A stretch of DNA of 64,000 bases from Nitrosomonas sp. (GTDB taxonomy: Bacteria > Pseudomonadota > Gammaproteobacteria > Burkholderiales > Nitrosomonadaceae): positions 682,001 to 746,000 of the forward strand of contig JAMWZW010000001.1 of the NCBI GenBank assembly GCA_024281995.1, written 5' to 3'. Position numbers and translations under genes: made by a program. Below the pieces are notes generated by a model that was not told the origin of the DNA, searched no databases, and saw nothing but the letters and a program-made list of their open reading frames with translations. Position 1 is the first letter of the stretch; every line of letters starts with the position of its first letter. This document shows, piece by piece, positions 49,277-59,255 of the stretch.

Positions 49277-50374
49277 CTATGAAATCTTCAGCATCTTATC
49301 CAGCGCCAGTCTCGCCAGTTTAGCTTCTTCCATAGGAACTTTTATTTGGTTGACGACATTGCCATTTACCAGGTTCTCCAGTGCCCAAGCCAGATGTTGA
49401 GGGTCGATTCGCGCCATCGTTGAACACATGCACACCATAGGTGACATGAATTGAACAATTTTTCCTTGCGATTTGAATTCCTCAGTGATTCGGCTAACGA
49501 GATTCAATTCAGTGCCAACCAGCCAGCGCGTGCCACTTTTTGCTGCCGCGATAGTTTTAATGATGTATTCAGTTGAACCGACAAAATCAGATGCTTTGCA
49601 AACTTCAAAACTACATTCTGGGTGCGAAATGACAATACCATCCGGATATTGGTTGCGGAAACGGATAATATGTTGCGGCTGGAACATTTGATGCACTGAA
49701 CAATGGCCTTTCCACAACAAAATTTTAGCTTTCTTAATTTGCTCTGCGGTTAACCCGCCCATTGGTTCATCAAAATTCCATATAGGCATTGCTTCAAGTG
49801 GTATGCCAAGTTGATGGCCGCTCCAGCGCCCGAGATGCTGGTCAGGAAAGAATAAAACTTTTTCTCGTTGCTTAAATGACCATTCCAGAACTTTTCCGGC
49901 ATTACTAGATGTGCACACTATGCCACCATGCTCTCCACAAAATGCTTTGAGATCTGCTGCAGAATTGATGTATGTGACTGGAGTGATTACTTCATCGGGA
50001 TTAAGTAACTCTGCAAGCTCACGCCAAGCGCGTTCAACATTGGCAAGATTAGCCATGTCCGCCATTGAGCAACCAGCCGCCATATCAGGTAATATGGCAA
50101 TTTGTTGCGGGCTCGAGAGTATGTCTGCAACTTCAGCCATAAAGTGAACGCCGCAAAAAACCAGATAATCAGCGTCCGTTTGAGCAGCAAGAAACGAGAG
50201 CTTCAAGGAATCTCCGGTCAAATCAGCGTGACGATATACATCGGCACGTTGATAATGGTGTGCAAGTATAACTGCACGTTTCCCCAAACTATTTTTTGCA
50301 GCGATAATGCGCTCTGCGCATATATCATCCTGTAATTGATCGTAATTTTCAAATTTTAATGCTTCTACATGCAT
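49277..50374 (-). CDS. nadA: Quinolinate synthase A
   Basis: 365 residues. Condenses iminoaspartate and dihydroxyacetone phosphate to quinolinate in NAD biosynthesis; [4Fe-4S] enzyme. Cluster cysteines lie in MAAGCSMAD, HPECSFEVC and MVCMCSTMARI. Other motifs: ILAHHYQ, VFCGVHFMAE, SHPECSFEV. Normal length for the family. Divergent from lptC; the 216 nt between them must hold both promoters. Confidence 0.96.
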   Translation of the reverse strand: MHVEALKFENYDQLQDDICAERIIAAKNSLGKRAVILAHHYQRADVYRHADLTGDSLKLSFLAAQTDADYLVFCGVHFMAEVADILSSPQQIAILPDMAAGCSMADMANLANVERAWRELAELLNPDEVITPVTYINSAADLKAFCGEHGGIVCTSSNAGKVLEWSFKQREKVLFFPDQHLGRWSGHQLGIPLEAMPIWNFDEPMGGLTAEQIKKAKILLWKGHCSVHQMFQPQHIIRFRNQYPDGIVISHPECSFEVCKASDFVGSTEYIIKTIAAAKSGTRWLVGTELNLVSRITEEFKSQGKIVQFMSPMVCMCSTMARIDPQHLAWALENLVNGNVVNQIKVPMEEAKLARLALDKMLKIS

Positions 50375-50590
50375 GATTATATTTTTTTCTTAAGTGGTTG
50401 CTAAAAATTTACAGTATTACGCTGATATGTAGATTCAAATTTAGAATTTATAAAAACCCAAAAAAACGCAAAAAATCTATTCTCTAATTAGAGATTTTAG
50501 TTCTGATATAATTCAAAAAGTATGTATTTTAATCAATAAGATTCGAGTGATACCGAATATTTTGGAATAATTGTTACACGCTATTTTTTC

Positions 50591-51157
50591 ATGCATAGTC
50601 GCCAACATATCAGTTTTTCTCTAATTCTTTTTATCTTTCTAATGTTAATAACATGGTGGCTGGATCAAATCACTCGTCCGCCTGAGCAGGCTAAAGATAG
50701 CGATTTATATCAAAATCCGGATTATATTGTTGAAGATTTGTCTGGTATTCGAATGGAACATGCGGCAACAACACAGCGAATATTCACGGCTGAGAAATTA
50801 TTTCATTATATTGATGAAGATGTTACACAAATGGAACAAGTCAACTTTATCAGTACTGAACCGGGGAAACCTTTGATGCGTCTGCAAGCAGAGCGTGCGG
50901 AAATAAGAAACAAAGGTAAAGATATCTATCTGTCGAATGATGTGACTGCGATCAGAGGTTTGGATGATGAAAAAGGTAAAATTTCTTTGGTGACTCAGTT
51001 CTTACACCTTATTCCGGATGAAGGTCTGGTTAAAACGAATCAAGCGGTGACTATTTCAAAATCGAATACCACAATCACTGCAATCGGAATGGAATTAAAT
51101 AATCAGACTGGCGTGATTCAGCTTTTGGCGCAGGTGCGAGCAGTTAATAATAAGTAA
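50591..51157 (+). CDS. lptC: LPS export protein LptC
   Basis: 188 residues. Single N-terminal transmembrane anchor (FSLILFIFLMLITWWL) followed by a periplasmic beta-jellyroll. Low sequence conservation, but gene order lptC-lptA-lptB is decisive. Bridges inner-membrane LptB2FG to LptA. Motif PDYIVEDLSGIRM is typical of betaproteobacterial LptC. Confidence 0.88.
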   Translation: MHSRQHISFSLILFIFLMLITWWLDQITRPPEQAKDSDLYQNPDYIVEDLSGIRMEHAATTQRIFTAEKLFHYIDEDVTQMEQVNFISTEPGKPLMRLQAERAEIRNKGKDIYLSNDVTAIRGLDDEKGKISLVTQFLHLIPDEGLVKTNQAVTISKSNTTITAIGMELNNQTGVIQLLAQVRAVNNK

Positions 51158-51168
51158 TTGAAGATGAT

Positions 51169-51699
51169 ATGAAATTAATTCTTATAGTAGGGCTAATGAG
51201 TTTGTTATGTGTTCAGTCAGCAATAGCGGAGCGGGCTGATCGGAAAAAACCTGTCCATTTAGAAGCTGATCGTGCTACGGTTGAAGATGTTAATCGTAAA
51301 GAATCGACCCGGGTCAGTATATTTACAGGCAATGTAATTTTGACCCAAGGTACGATGCGGATTAAGGCTGATAAAGTAATCATGAAGGAAGATCTGAATG
51401 GATTCAAACAAGCAACTGCAATTGGGGATCTCGTTAGTTTTCGTCAAAAGCGTGATGGTTTAGATGAATATGTCGAAGGATGGAGCGAGCGAGCCGAGTA
51501 TGATAGTAAAACAGATAAAATTGAACTATTTCGACAAGCCCGATTAAAACGAGGTACTGATGAAGTGCAGGGAGATTATATTTCCTACGATATGAATACT
51601 GAATTTTTTAAAGTGATCAGCAGTAAGGAACGTGGAGATGTGGCTGGTCCTGATAAACGAGTACGTATTACTATCCAACCTAAAAACAAGTCTGAGTAG
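51169..51699 (+). CDS. lptA: LPS transport periplasmic protein LptA
   Basis: 176 residues with a signal peptide (KLILIVGLMSLLCVQSAIA, cut before ERADR). Beta-strand-rich OstA-like domain (HLEADRATVEDVNRKESTRV, FTGNVILTQGTMRIKADKV). Forms the periplasmic bridge for LPS. Follows lptC by 11 nt. Confidence 0.92.
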   Translation: MKLILIVGLMSLLCVQSAIAERADRKKPVHLEADRATVEDVNRKESTRVSIFTGNVILTQGTMRIKADKVIMKEDLNGFKQATAIGDLVSFRQKRDGLDEYVEGWSERAEYDSKTDKIELFRQARLKRGTDEVQGDYISYDMNTEFFKVISSKERGDVAGPDKRVRITIQPKNKSE

Positions 51700-51742
51700 T
51701 TTTAGCAATTAACGTTGCACTTAAATCCATCAATTCCAAGTA

Positions 51743-52465
51743 ATGAGTGAATTAAAAGCCAGCAATTTAAAAAAGCGCTATAAATCGCGCACTGTGGTAA
51801 AGGATGCCTCTTTTTCATTATGTAGCGGTGAGGTGATTGGTTTGCTGGGACCGAATGGTGCTGGAAAAACTACCTGCTTTTATATGATTGTAGGCCTCGT
51901 GCCTCTCGATGGTGGAACGATATTTCTTGATGATCAGGATCTGAGCCAGCTACCCATTCATCAGAGGGCAAAGCTGGGGTTGAGCTATTTGCCTCAAGAA
52001 GCATCAATTTTTAGACGATTAACCGTTGAAGAAAATATTCTTGCCGTATTAGAACTACAAAATTTGGACGATGATACAAAACAGCGGTATTTAGATGGTT
52101 TATTACACGATTTGCATATTAGTCATTTACGTAATAATTCTGCAATTAGTTTATCAGGAGGGGAACGGCGTCGTGTTGAAATCGCGCGTGCTTTAGCTTC
52201 ACAGCCGCGTTTTATCCTACTTGACGAACCTTTTGCGGGTGTTGATCCGATTGCAGTTTTGGATATACAAAAAGTTGTTGCTTTTCTCAAAGAACGAAAA
52301 ATAGGGGTGTTGATTACTGATCATAACGTTCGAGAAACATTAGGAATTTGCGATCGGGCATATATCATCAGTGAAGGGCAAGTACTTGCTAAAGGTAAGC
52401 CAGAAGAAATTATTCATAATGAACAGGTTAGGGAAGTATATTTGGGAGAACATTTCCGGTTGTAG
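51743..52465 (+). CDS. lptB: LPS export ABC transporter ATPase LptB
   Basis: 240 residues, full length. Walker [18 protein letters not shown]-loop [17 protein letters not shown], signature [17 protein letters not shown], Walker [17 protein letters not shown] and H-loop TDHNVRET, all typical of LptB. Powers LPS extraction by LptFG, which are encoded elsewhere. Confidence 0.96.
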   Translation: MSELKASNLKKRYKSRTVVKDASFSLCSGEVIGLLGPNGAGKTTCFYMIVGLVPLDGGTIFLDDQDLSQLPIHQRAKLGLSYLPQEASIFRRLTVEENILAVLELQNLDDDTKQRYLDGLLHDLHISHLRNNSAISLSGGERRRVEIARALASQPRFILLDEPFAGVDPIAVLDIQKVVAFLKERKIGVLITDHNVRETLGICDRAYIISEGQVLAKGKPEEIIHNEQVREVYLGEHFRL

Positions 52466-52514
52466 ATTGTAATCAGCGAATTAAATGATCAAGCGCTAAC
52501 AGTTTATTCTTATC

Positions 52515-53966
52515 ATGAAACCAACACTTCAGCTAAAGCTATCTCAGCAACTTAAGCTTACACCGCAATTGCAGCAGTCGATACGATTGCTGCAATTATC
52601 GACGCTTGAATTAAATCAGGAGATTGAGCGTATTGCGCAAGAAAATCCACTGTTGGAATTAGGTGAAGATTGGAATGCACCTACAACAGATTACTCACCG
52701 CAATCTGAGACTGTTAATTCTCCAGAATTTGAGAATGTGTCATCCGATATGACAGTGTCGGAAGATAAAATCTTACCTAATGAAACTCATGAAAATGAGC
52801 CTGAGTGGCCGCAGGAAAGTCTTTTTTCTTATAATACGTATGACGATGATGAATATGAGACTCCACAAGTTCCTGCCACACCAATAAGTTTGCGTGAATA
52901 TTTAAATGTGCAAGCTTCATGTTTAAAGCATATTTCTGATCGTGAAAGAAGGATTATCGGTTTATTGATTGATAGTCTGGATGATGATGGTTATTTGCCC
53001 CAGCCTCTGGGTGAATTGATGGAAATGTTACCCATAGAACTGAATATTAGTTTCAATGACTTAGAAAGTGCACTGAAATTATTGCAACGTCTTGACCCAC
53101 CTGGTGTAGGAGCGCGTAGTCTGGAAGAATGCTTGGCCTTGCAGTTGCAAGCGATGCCTGATAACAGCCCATATCGTGATCAGGCACTCATGTTGGTGCA
53201 GGAACATTTGAAAATTCTGGCATTACACGATTTTTCTCAAATCAAAAAATTATTGAGATGCGATGACCAGGCACTACGTGATATTCAGAAGTTGATCATC
53301 AATCTAAACCCTAAACCGGGTGCTGAATTTAATCCGCAAAATGAGCGCTATATTGTGCCTGATGTTATAGTTACAAAAAATAATGGAATCTGGAGTGTAC
53401 ATCTAAATATAGATGCACTCCCCAAACTCAGTATCAATCAACTGTATGCTAACATATTAAGACAAACGGGTAATAACTCAGCAAGTATGCTAGCGAATCA
53501 ACTAAATGAAGCTAAGTGGCTAATTAAAAATATTCAACAACGTTCATCTACTATTTTAAATGTAGCTAATGCCATAGTGGTGCGTCAACAGCAGTTTTTT
53601 GAACATGGAGAAGTCGCGATGCGCCCGCTAGTATTGCGGGAGATTGCAGAAGCTTTGAATTTACATGAATCAACAGTATCACGTGTGACTACACAAAAAT
53701 TTATGCATACTCCCCGCGGTATTTTTGAGCTTAAATATTTTTTTGGTAGCCATGTGACTACAGATTCAGGAGGGGCGTGTTCAGCTACAGCCATTCGTGC
53801 ATTGATCAAGCAACTGATACAAAAAGAGAATTCAAAAAAACCACTGAGCGATAACAAAATTGCAGATATTCTTGAGCAACAAGGTATTGTTGTTGCTCGT
53901 AGAACTATTGCAAAATATAGAGAATCGCTACAAATTCCAGCAGCAAATCTTCGCAAATCATTTTAA
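52515..53966 (+). CDS. rpoN: RNA polymerase sigma-54 factor
   Basis: 483 residues. Region I (KPTLQLKLSQQLKLTPQLQQSIRLLQLSTLELNQEI) interacts with bEBPs; acidic region II (~45-115); core-binding region III; the RpoN box ARRTIAKYRESLQIP near the C-terminus. The partial sigma-54 activator at 63189 is one likely client. Standard position after lptB. Confidence 0.97.
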   Translation: MKPTLQLKLSQQLKLTPQLQQSIRLLQLSTLELNQEIERIAQENPLLELGEDWNAPTTDYSPQSETVNSPEFENVSSDMTVSEDKILPNETHENEPEWPQESLFSYNTYDDDEYETPQVPATPISLREYLNVQASCLKHISDRERRIIGLLIDSLDDDGYLPQPLGELMEMLPIELNISFNDLESALKLLQRLDPPGVGARSLEECLALQLQAMPDNSPYRDQALMLVQEHLKILALHDFSQIKKLLRCDDQALRDIQKLIINLNPKPGAEFNPQNERYIVPDVIVTKNNGIWSVHLNIDALPKLSINQLYANILRQTGNNSASMLANQLNEAKWLIKNIQQRSSTILNVANAIVVRQQQFFEHGEVAMRPLVLREIAEALNLHESTVSRVTTQKFMHTPRGIFELKYFFGSHVTTDSGGACSATAIRALIKQLIQKENSKKPLSDNKIADILEQQGIVVARRTIAKYRESLQIPAANLRKSF

Positions 53967-53982
53967 TTAAAAAGGAAGAATA

Positions 53983-54309
53983 ATGAACCTTAAACTTACC
54001 GGCAATCATGTGGAAATTACCGATGCCATGCGTGATTATGTTAATTCAAAAATAAGCAAAATTACGCGACACTTTGATCATGTCATTGATGTAAGTGTCA
54101 TATTATCGGTCGAAAAGCTCAAACAAAAAGCAGAAGCGAATGTCCATGTGCGAGGCAAAGATATTTTTGTTGAAACCGATAGTGAAGATATGTACGCATC
54201 GATTGATAGTCTTGTAGATAAGCTGGATCGCCAAATTCTAAAACACAAAGAGAAAAACCTTGAACGCCGTAACCATGGCGCATTAAAAGATCAAGATTTT
54301 GAGCAATAA
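53983..54309 (+). CDS. hpf: Ribosome hibernation promoting factor (HPF/YhbH)
   Basis: 108 residues (short HPF). NLKLTGNHVEITDAMRDYVNSKISKI is the family N-terminus; beta-alpha-beta fold with basic C-terminus (RQILKHKEKNLERRN). Silences ribosomes in stationary phase. RBS AAAGGAAGA before ATG. Confidence 0.93.
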   Translation: MNLKLTGNHVEITDAMRDYVNSKISKITRHFDHVIDVSVILSVEKLKQKAEANVHVRGKDIFVETDSEDMYASIDSLVDKLDRQILKHKEKNLERRNHGALKDQDFEQ

Positions 54310-54394
54310 AAGTCACTCGTGCAAAAAGTTGCGAGGATGAAACGTATGGATAGGTTGTATGCCATATTAGTATCCGCCTGAATTAATTTTTCCT

Positions 54395-54862
54395 ATGAAT
54401 TTAATTTCACAATTATTACCACTATCCAATGTTATCGTTGATTTAGATGTAGCAAGCAAGAAACGTGTATTTGAACAAGCGGGACTCTTATTTGAGAATA
54501 CTAATCAGATTGCACGTAGTCAGGTTTTTGATAGTCTATTTGCTCGCGAGAAACTAGGTTCTACAGGGTTGGGGCAAGGCGTTGCAATTCCTCATGGTCG
54601 TATTAAAGGTTTACGTGAAGCAATTGCCGCTCTAGTAACAATGAAGGAGGCGATTCCATTTGATGCACCTGATGGTCAGCCGGTAAATATTGCTTGCATT
54701 TTATTGGTACCTGAAAAAGCTACCGATAAACACTTGCAAATTCTAAGCGAATTAGCGCAAATGTTTAGTGATAAGCAGTTTCGCGAAAATATCTTGCGTA
54801 GTAAAGATGCGACAGAGATTCATAAGCTGATCGCTGATTGGGAGCCGAATGTCACGAATTAG
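54395..54862 (+). CDS. ptsN: PTS IIA-Ntr protein PtsN
   Basis: 155 residues. Regulatory EIIA(Ntr): phosphorylated His lies in LGQGVAIPHGRIKGLREAIAAL. Part of the regulatory PTS-Ntr branch rather than sugar uptake; no sugar permease is present. Overlaps hprK by 14 nt. Confidence 0.93.
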   Translation: MNLISQLLPLSNVIVDLDVASKKRVFEQAGLLFENTNQIARSQVFDSLFAREKLGSTGLGQGVAIPHGRIKGLREAIAALVTMKEAIPFDAPDGQPVNIACILLVPEKATDKHLQILSELAQMFSDKQFRENILRSKDATEIHKLIADWEPNVTN

Positions 54863-55808
54863 TATTGCGCAATTATTTGAAGATAAGAAGGAAAAACTAG
54901 GCCTAAGTTGGATAGCGGGGCAGAGCGGCGGCATTATTGAGCTTAGTGATGAAGCGATTGGAAAGTCTGGGCAAGGTGTGATTGGGCACTTGAATTTTAT
55001 TCATCCCGATTGGATTCAAGTCATCAGCAGTGATGAAATTCACTATTTAAACAAACTCGAGCCTACTTCACTTGAAAAGAAACTGAATCAGCTTATACAG
55101 AGTAATCCGGCGTGTATTATTGTTGCCGATAATGCAGAAGTTCCAGTAGCAATATTTAACATGGCAAGTTCTTCGAATATTCCATTATGGCGCTCGCCTT
55201 ATCCCAGCCTTGAAATTATCTGGGTGATTCGTACCTACTTGGGAAGTGTTTTGGCACCTTCATGCAACTTACATGGCGTATTACTGGATGTTCTAGGCAT
55301 GGGTGTCATGATAACGGGTGAGAGCGGTGTAGGTAAAAGTGAGTTGGCTCTTGAATTAATCAGCCGAGGTCATGGCTTGGTTGCGGATGATGTGGTGGAA
55401 TTACGCCGCATTGCTCCTGAAACATTAGAAGGCCGTTGTCCGCCAATGTTAAGGGATTATCTCGAAGTACGTGGTTTAGGTATGTTGAATATTCGTACGA
55501 TTTTTGGTGAAACAGCCGTCCGTCGCCATAAAAATATGAAGTTAATTGTCCATCTCCAAAATAGTGGTGGAACAGATGCCAGATTATTGGAGCGATTGCC
55601 GCTTAGTAATCTGAACGAAAATATTATGAATGTGGATATTCGCAAAGTCATTATACCTGTTGCCGCTGGTAGGAATTTAGCGGTGCTAGTGGAGGCTGCT
55701 GTACGCAATTATGTATTGCAATTGCGTGGTATTGATAGCACTAAGGACTTTATTGAACGGCATGAACAAGCAATGGGTATCGAATCAGTAGACAAGCACC
55801 AGAGTTAG
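54849..55808 (+). CDS. hprK: HPr kinase/phosphorylase
   Basis: 319 residues. C-terminal kinase domain has P-loop GMGVMITGESGVGKSELALELISRGH and HPrK signature LEVRGLGMLNIRTIFGE; N-terminal domain is the variable regulatory part. Phosphorylates HPr on Ser in proteobacterial PTS-Ntr networks. HPr (ptsH) and ptsI are not in the window. Confidence 0.95.
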   Translation: MSRISIAQLFEDKKEKLGLSWIAGQSGGIIELSDEAIGKSGQGVIGHLNFIHPDWIQVISSDEIHYLNKLEPTSLEKKLNQLIQSNPACIIVADNAEVPVAIFNMASSSNIPLWRSPYPSLEIIWVIRTYLGSVLAPSCNLHGVLLDVLGMGVMITGESGVGKSELALELISRGHGLVADDVVELRRIAPETLEGRCPPMLRDYLEVRGLGMLNIRTIFGETAVRRHKNMKLIVHLQNSGGTDARLLERLPLSNLNENIMNVDIRKVIIPVAAGRNLAVLVEAAVRNYVLQLRGIDSTKDFIERHEQAMGIESVDKHQS

Positions 55809-55906
55809 TTTGGTGGTTTACAAAATTGCCCTAATATCATAGCCGCCGGCGTAAATAGTCTTAACGGTCTCTTGGTGGAAAGATTGTATAAATTGTCAAC
55901 CTTGAC

Positions 55907-56521
55907 ATGAAAAATCCGCACACAATCACTTTAGCACTAACCGGTGCATCTGGAATGCCTTACGGGATCCGCTTACTCGAGATGTTGCTTAATGAAGGCA
56001 AGCAAGTTTATTTGTTGTATTCAAAAGTGGCGCAAATCGTTGCGCAACAAGAAATGAATTTGGTATTGCCATCCAGCGCCAAAGAAACGGAAGCTTTTCT
56101 CAAGGAGCGATATCGCGTTGCACACGGACAATTGCATGTGTTTGGCCGTGAAGAATGGTTTGCGCCTGTAGCTTCCGGGTCAAATCCAGCGGATGCAATG
56201 GTAATTTGCCCTTGCACAATGGGAACGCTGGCGGCGATTGCCGCCGGCATGAGTCAAAATTTGATTGAACGCGCGGCGGATGTGGCATTAAAAGAAAATC
56301 GGCCTTTGATTATTGTGCCAAGGGAGACACCATTTTCTGCAATTCATCTCGAGAATATGCTTAAACTTGTGCACAGTGGAGCGGTTATTCTGCCAGCGAA
56401 TCCCGGTTTTTATCATCACCCGCAGACCTTACAGGATATGGTGGATTTTGTCGTGGCTCGGATTCTGGATCACTTGGGCGTTCAACATACATTAATGCCT
56501 CGCTGGGGTGCAGAAAGCTGA
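55907..56521 (+). CDS. ubiX: Flavin prenyltransferase UbiX
   Basis: 204 residues. Makes prenylated FMN, the cofactor of UbiD, for ubiquinone synthesis. Motifs: ITLALTGASGMPYGIRLLEMLL, APVASGSNPADAMVICPCTMGTLAAIAAG and LIIVPRETPFSAIHLENMLKL. Normal length. An independent gene 98 nt after hprK. Confidence 0.95.
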   Translation: MKNPHTITLALTGASGMPYGIRLLEMLLNEGKQVYLLYSKVAQIVAQQEMNLVLPSSAKETEAFLKERYRVAHGQLHVFGREEWFAPVASGSNPADAMVICPCTMGTLAAIAAGMSQNLIERAADVALKENRPLIIVPRETPFSAIHLENMLKLVHSGAVILPANPGFYHHPQTLQDMVDFVVARILDHLGVQHTLMPRWGAES

Positions 56522-56550
56522 GGATGCTGTTTTCTTTTTTGTGTAGATGA

Positions 56551-57174
56551 CTACATGTTATCAGTATCATTGGTGGCAATCGATTGATGGTGCTTGGTTT
56601 GAAAAATACCTTTTTCTGTCACTACATAATGCATTGCGATATCATGCGATTGTGGATATACATTGTCGACTCGTTGTAGCTCAAATGCCACGCCGATACT
56701 GAGTGGTTGTGATTCATAACTAGCCAGCGTGCGGTCGAAATAGCCGCTGCCATAACCTAATCGGTAGCCATGCTGATCAAAACCGACCATGGGAATAATA
56801 ACTGCATCCAATCGAACAATCTCAGTTCCTACAGGAACTGGAATCCCATAAGCACCGTTTTGCATGGGGGTTTCGGGTGACCACTTGCGAAAACACAGCG
56901 GCTCGTGCTTACCGGTAACCTCCGGTAATGCCAGTATTGCGTCCTGCTGTATCAAATCCTGGGCTATTGATCGTGGATCGTACTCACCGCGAAATGGCCA
57001 ATAAATACCAATAACCTTTTTGTGCAGTTGTGGCAGCCCTTGCATGAGAAAACCGGAAATTGCTTGACTCCATTGCTGATATATTTTTCCGGGAATCGCC
57101 TCACGGGCGGCAATCAATTCCTTGCGCTGCTGTTTTTTCCATTCCGGTAAATTATCCATATTCCATAGAAGCAT
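56551..57174 (-). CDS. 5-formyltetrahydrofolate cyclo-ligase
   Basis: 207 residues. Converts 5-formyl-THF to 5,10-methenyl-THF with ATP. Motifs RKELIAAREAIPG, GIYWPFRGEYDPR, ALPEVTGKHEPLCFRKW, and GFDQHGYRLGYGSGYFDRTLA match the MTHFS/YgfA family. Its start lies within the end of mutY (about 23-nt overlap). Confidence 0.92.
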   Translation of the reverse strand: MLLWNMDNLPEWKKQQRKELIAAREAIPGKIYQQWSQAISGFLMQGLPQLHKKVIGIYWPFRGEYDPRSIAQDLIQQDAILALPEVTGKHEPLCFRKWSPETPMQNGAYGIPVPVGTEIVRLDAVIIPMVGFDQHGYRLGYGSGYFDRTLASYESQPLSIGVAFELQRVDNVYPQSHDIAMHYVVTEKGIFQTKHHQSIATNDTDNM

Positions 57175-58225
57175 GATCAGTTAAGAAATTTTGCTTTAAC
57201 AGTTTTCTGACAGGTGCTGGAATACCTTGTTCAAGCGCATCGGATGGTTTGATCCAAATATATTGAGGTGGTGCTATCAAGGATTCTGAAACAACGTGCA
57301 GCAGTTGTGGATGAATACGTAATTTGAAATGCGTGAATTGATGATCCAGCGACGGTAGTTTAATTGATGCTTGGATATTGATGCCTAATTGGTGCTGGCA
57401 ATAACTCGCAACATCTATGTCAGCGTCGATTTCAGGCGGACACCACAATCCTCCCCAGATACCTTTAGCTGGTCTTTTCTTTAACAGCAACTTTTGTTGC
57501 TGCGCCAGGAGTAAAAAAATGGTCTCTTTTTGGGGTAATGATTTGTGAGGCTTGGCAGTAGGGAGTTGGTATACGCGTTTTTCCTGCCATGCAATACATT
57601 GTTGTTGCAGTGGGCAGGCTTCACACAGTGGGGTGCGGCGGGTACAAACAGTAGCACCCAGATCCATTAATGCTTGAGTATAGATTTCAATCTCACCCCT
57701 ATGATAGCTTGTCGGTAATGAGGCTTCCGCTTTTTGCCATAACAAATTCTGAATTTTGTGTTCTCCGGGATAACCGGTGATTCCAAAATAGCGCGCAAAA
57801 ATTCGTTTAACATTGCCATCCAGTATAGCTTCATGCTTGCCAAAGGCAAAAACCGCGATGGCAGCGGCTGTAGAACGCCCGATGCCGGGTAGCTGTTGGA
57901 TCAATTCCCGGTGTTCTGGAAATTGCCCTTGATAATTTTGCATCACTTGACGCGCCGCCCAATGCAAATTTCGCGCACGTGAATAATAACCAAGCCCGCT
58001 CCACAGAGCCAATACAGCATCCAATGGTGCTTGCGCCAGGTCGTGTATGGTCGGGAATTTTCGCATGAACCGTGCATAATACGGTATGACAGTATTGACT
58101 TGGGTCTGTTGTAACATGATTTCTGATAACCAGACCGCATAAGGATCGCGATTTCGTTGCCAAGGGAGATCATGGCGGCCATGTTGCTTATGCCATTCGA
58201 TTAACCTAATTGCGATGGCTGACAT
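57152..58225 (-). CDS. mutY: A/G-specific adenine glycosylase MutY
   Basis: 357 residues. Removes adenine paired with 8-oxoG. Start motif WHKQHGRHDLPWQRNRDPYAVWLSEIMLQQTQV with catalytic Glu; HhH QLPGIGRSTAAAIAVFAFGKH with catalytic Asp in AILDGNVKRIFARYF; [4Fe-4S] cysteines CTRRTPLCEACPLQQQC; C-terminal NUDIX-like domain. Complete. Confidence 0.95.
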   Translation of the reverse strand: MSAIAIRLIEWHKQHGRHDLPWQRNRDPYAVWLSEIMLQQTQVNTVIPYYARFMRKFPTIHDLAQAPLDAVLALWSGLGYYSRARNLHWAARQVMQNYQGQFPEHRELIQQLPGIGRSTAAAIAVFAFGKHEAILDGNVKRIFARYFGITGYPGEHKIQNLLWQKAEASLPTSYHRGEIEIYTQALMDLGATVCTRRTPLCEACPLQQQCIAWQEKRVYQLPTAKPHKSLPQKETIFLLLAQQQKLLLKKRPAKGIWGGLWCPPEIDADIDVASYCQHQLGINIQASIKLPSLDHQFTHFKLRIHPQLLHVVSESLIAPPQYIWIKPSDALEQGIPAPVRKLLKQNFLTDHASMEYG

Positions 58226-58281
58226 AGCGTTCCGAGCAAATTACAGTGGTGAGCTAGTATGTTACGCAATACGTCAAGACT

Positions 58282-58536
58282 TTATTCAAAGATTACTTCA
58301 CGGAATTTGGCATTGGGTGTCAATACTTCTAATTTGGTGAGCTGTGTCAACTCGATCTGCTGTTGTGGATTACCGTCGATAACCAAGCATTCCCGTCCTT
58401 CAGGTGAATTGACAATATCGATGGCTTTGCCTTCTATCGTTTGTTTATTTTTTAAGATCAGCTTGAGTTGATAGCGATACATGCAGGCAACCTCGACAAA
58501 ATCATGGAGTTCGCACGAAATGGCATTTTCCGACAT
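58282..58536 (-). CDS. Rho-binding antiterminator (ROF/YaeO-like)
   Basis: 84 residues. Pattern ISCELHDFVEVACMYRYQLKLILKNKQTIEGKAIDI, then LTQLTKLEVLTPNAKFREVIF, matches the ROF family (Sm-like fold), which binds Rho and inhibits termination in E. coli. Small, no membrane segment. Independent gene, terminating 57 nt after the convergent mutY start region. Confidence 0.8.
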   Translation of the reverse strand: MSENAISCELHDFVEVACMYRYQLKLILKNKQTIEGKAIDIVNSPEGRECLVIDGNPQQQIELTQLTKLEVLTPNAKFREVIFE

Positions 58537-58664
58537 GGTTATCTTATCCTTTCAATATTATTGAAAAAAAACATAAATATACACGATCCTTATAAGCAAA
58601 ATAACGAGAGCTTCTTGGTGATCTGCCCAATTTTACTGTGGATTATTGCCAGTTTTTTATTGAT

Positions 58665-59165
58665 TTAGTGTGTTTTTTTAGACCAAGGAAATTTAAAACC
58701 TCTAACGTTGCCTTCAGTTTTGGGTGTACTGCTTTTTTCATCTGAAGATGAGTTATCTGAAGATTGTTTATTCGAAACTGCTGTGTCAGCTTGGTCAATT
58801 GGTTTTTGTTGATTGGTCGATGCATGTACGGGAGATTTCTGTGTTAGTGCCTGATTTAATTGTTGAATGAGTTGATTGGCCGCATCAATACTAATGACAA
58901 TCCTGCAGGACATTTTTGCATGGACAGCAGTTGGTGAATTATTGCCTGACCGAATCAATTGATTTATTGTTTGCATGGTTTGAGGGTCGAGAAAGCCAAA
59001 ATTCACGATAATGACATCTTGTCCAGCTTGTACTGAGGTAAAGTTAGTATATAAGGGTTGTGCTGTATGCTCGCCTTGTCGCATGTTAACTTTGATTTGC
59101 ATTACCTCATGCGATTGAGGAGTGCCGTCGTTACTTTCAGTCAGTATATCGTATTTCTCTACCAT
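58665..59165 (-). CDS. DUF3467-like protein with Ser-rich tail
   Basis: 166 residues. Core (~20-115) QIKVNMRQGEHTAQPLYTNF, VIIVNFGFLDPQTMQTINQL, and CRIVISIDAANQLIQQLNQAL resembles DUF3467: a YTN/YSNF strand, a DFGF-like strand and a helix after RMAIS. The C-terminal ~50 residues are low-complexity (SSDNSSSDEKSSTPK) and end basic. Paralogue of the next upstream gene. Function unknown. Confidence 0.6.
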   Translation of the reverse strand: MVEKYDILTESNDGTPQSHEVMQIKVNMRQGEHTAQPLYTNFTSVQAGQDVIIVNFGFLDPQTMQTINQLIRSGNNSPTAVHAKMSCRIVISIDAANQLIQQLNQALTQKSPVHASTNQQKPIDQADTAVSNKQSSDNSSSDEKSSTPKTEGNVRGFKFPWSKKTH

Positions 59166-59255
59166 GGTTCCTCTCTTCGATCTTCACTAATTAGCTTCAT
59201 GAAAAAATAGTTTTTACAATTTCATCTTTCGATCTGATCACTAAAGTTAGAGTAT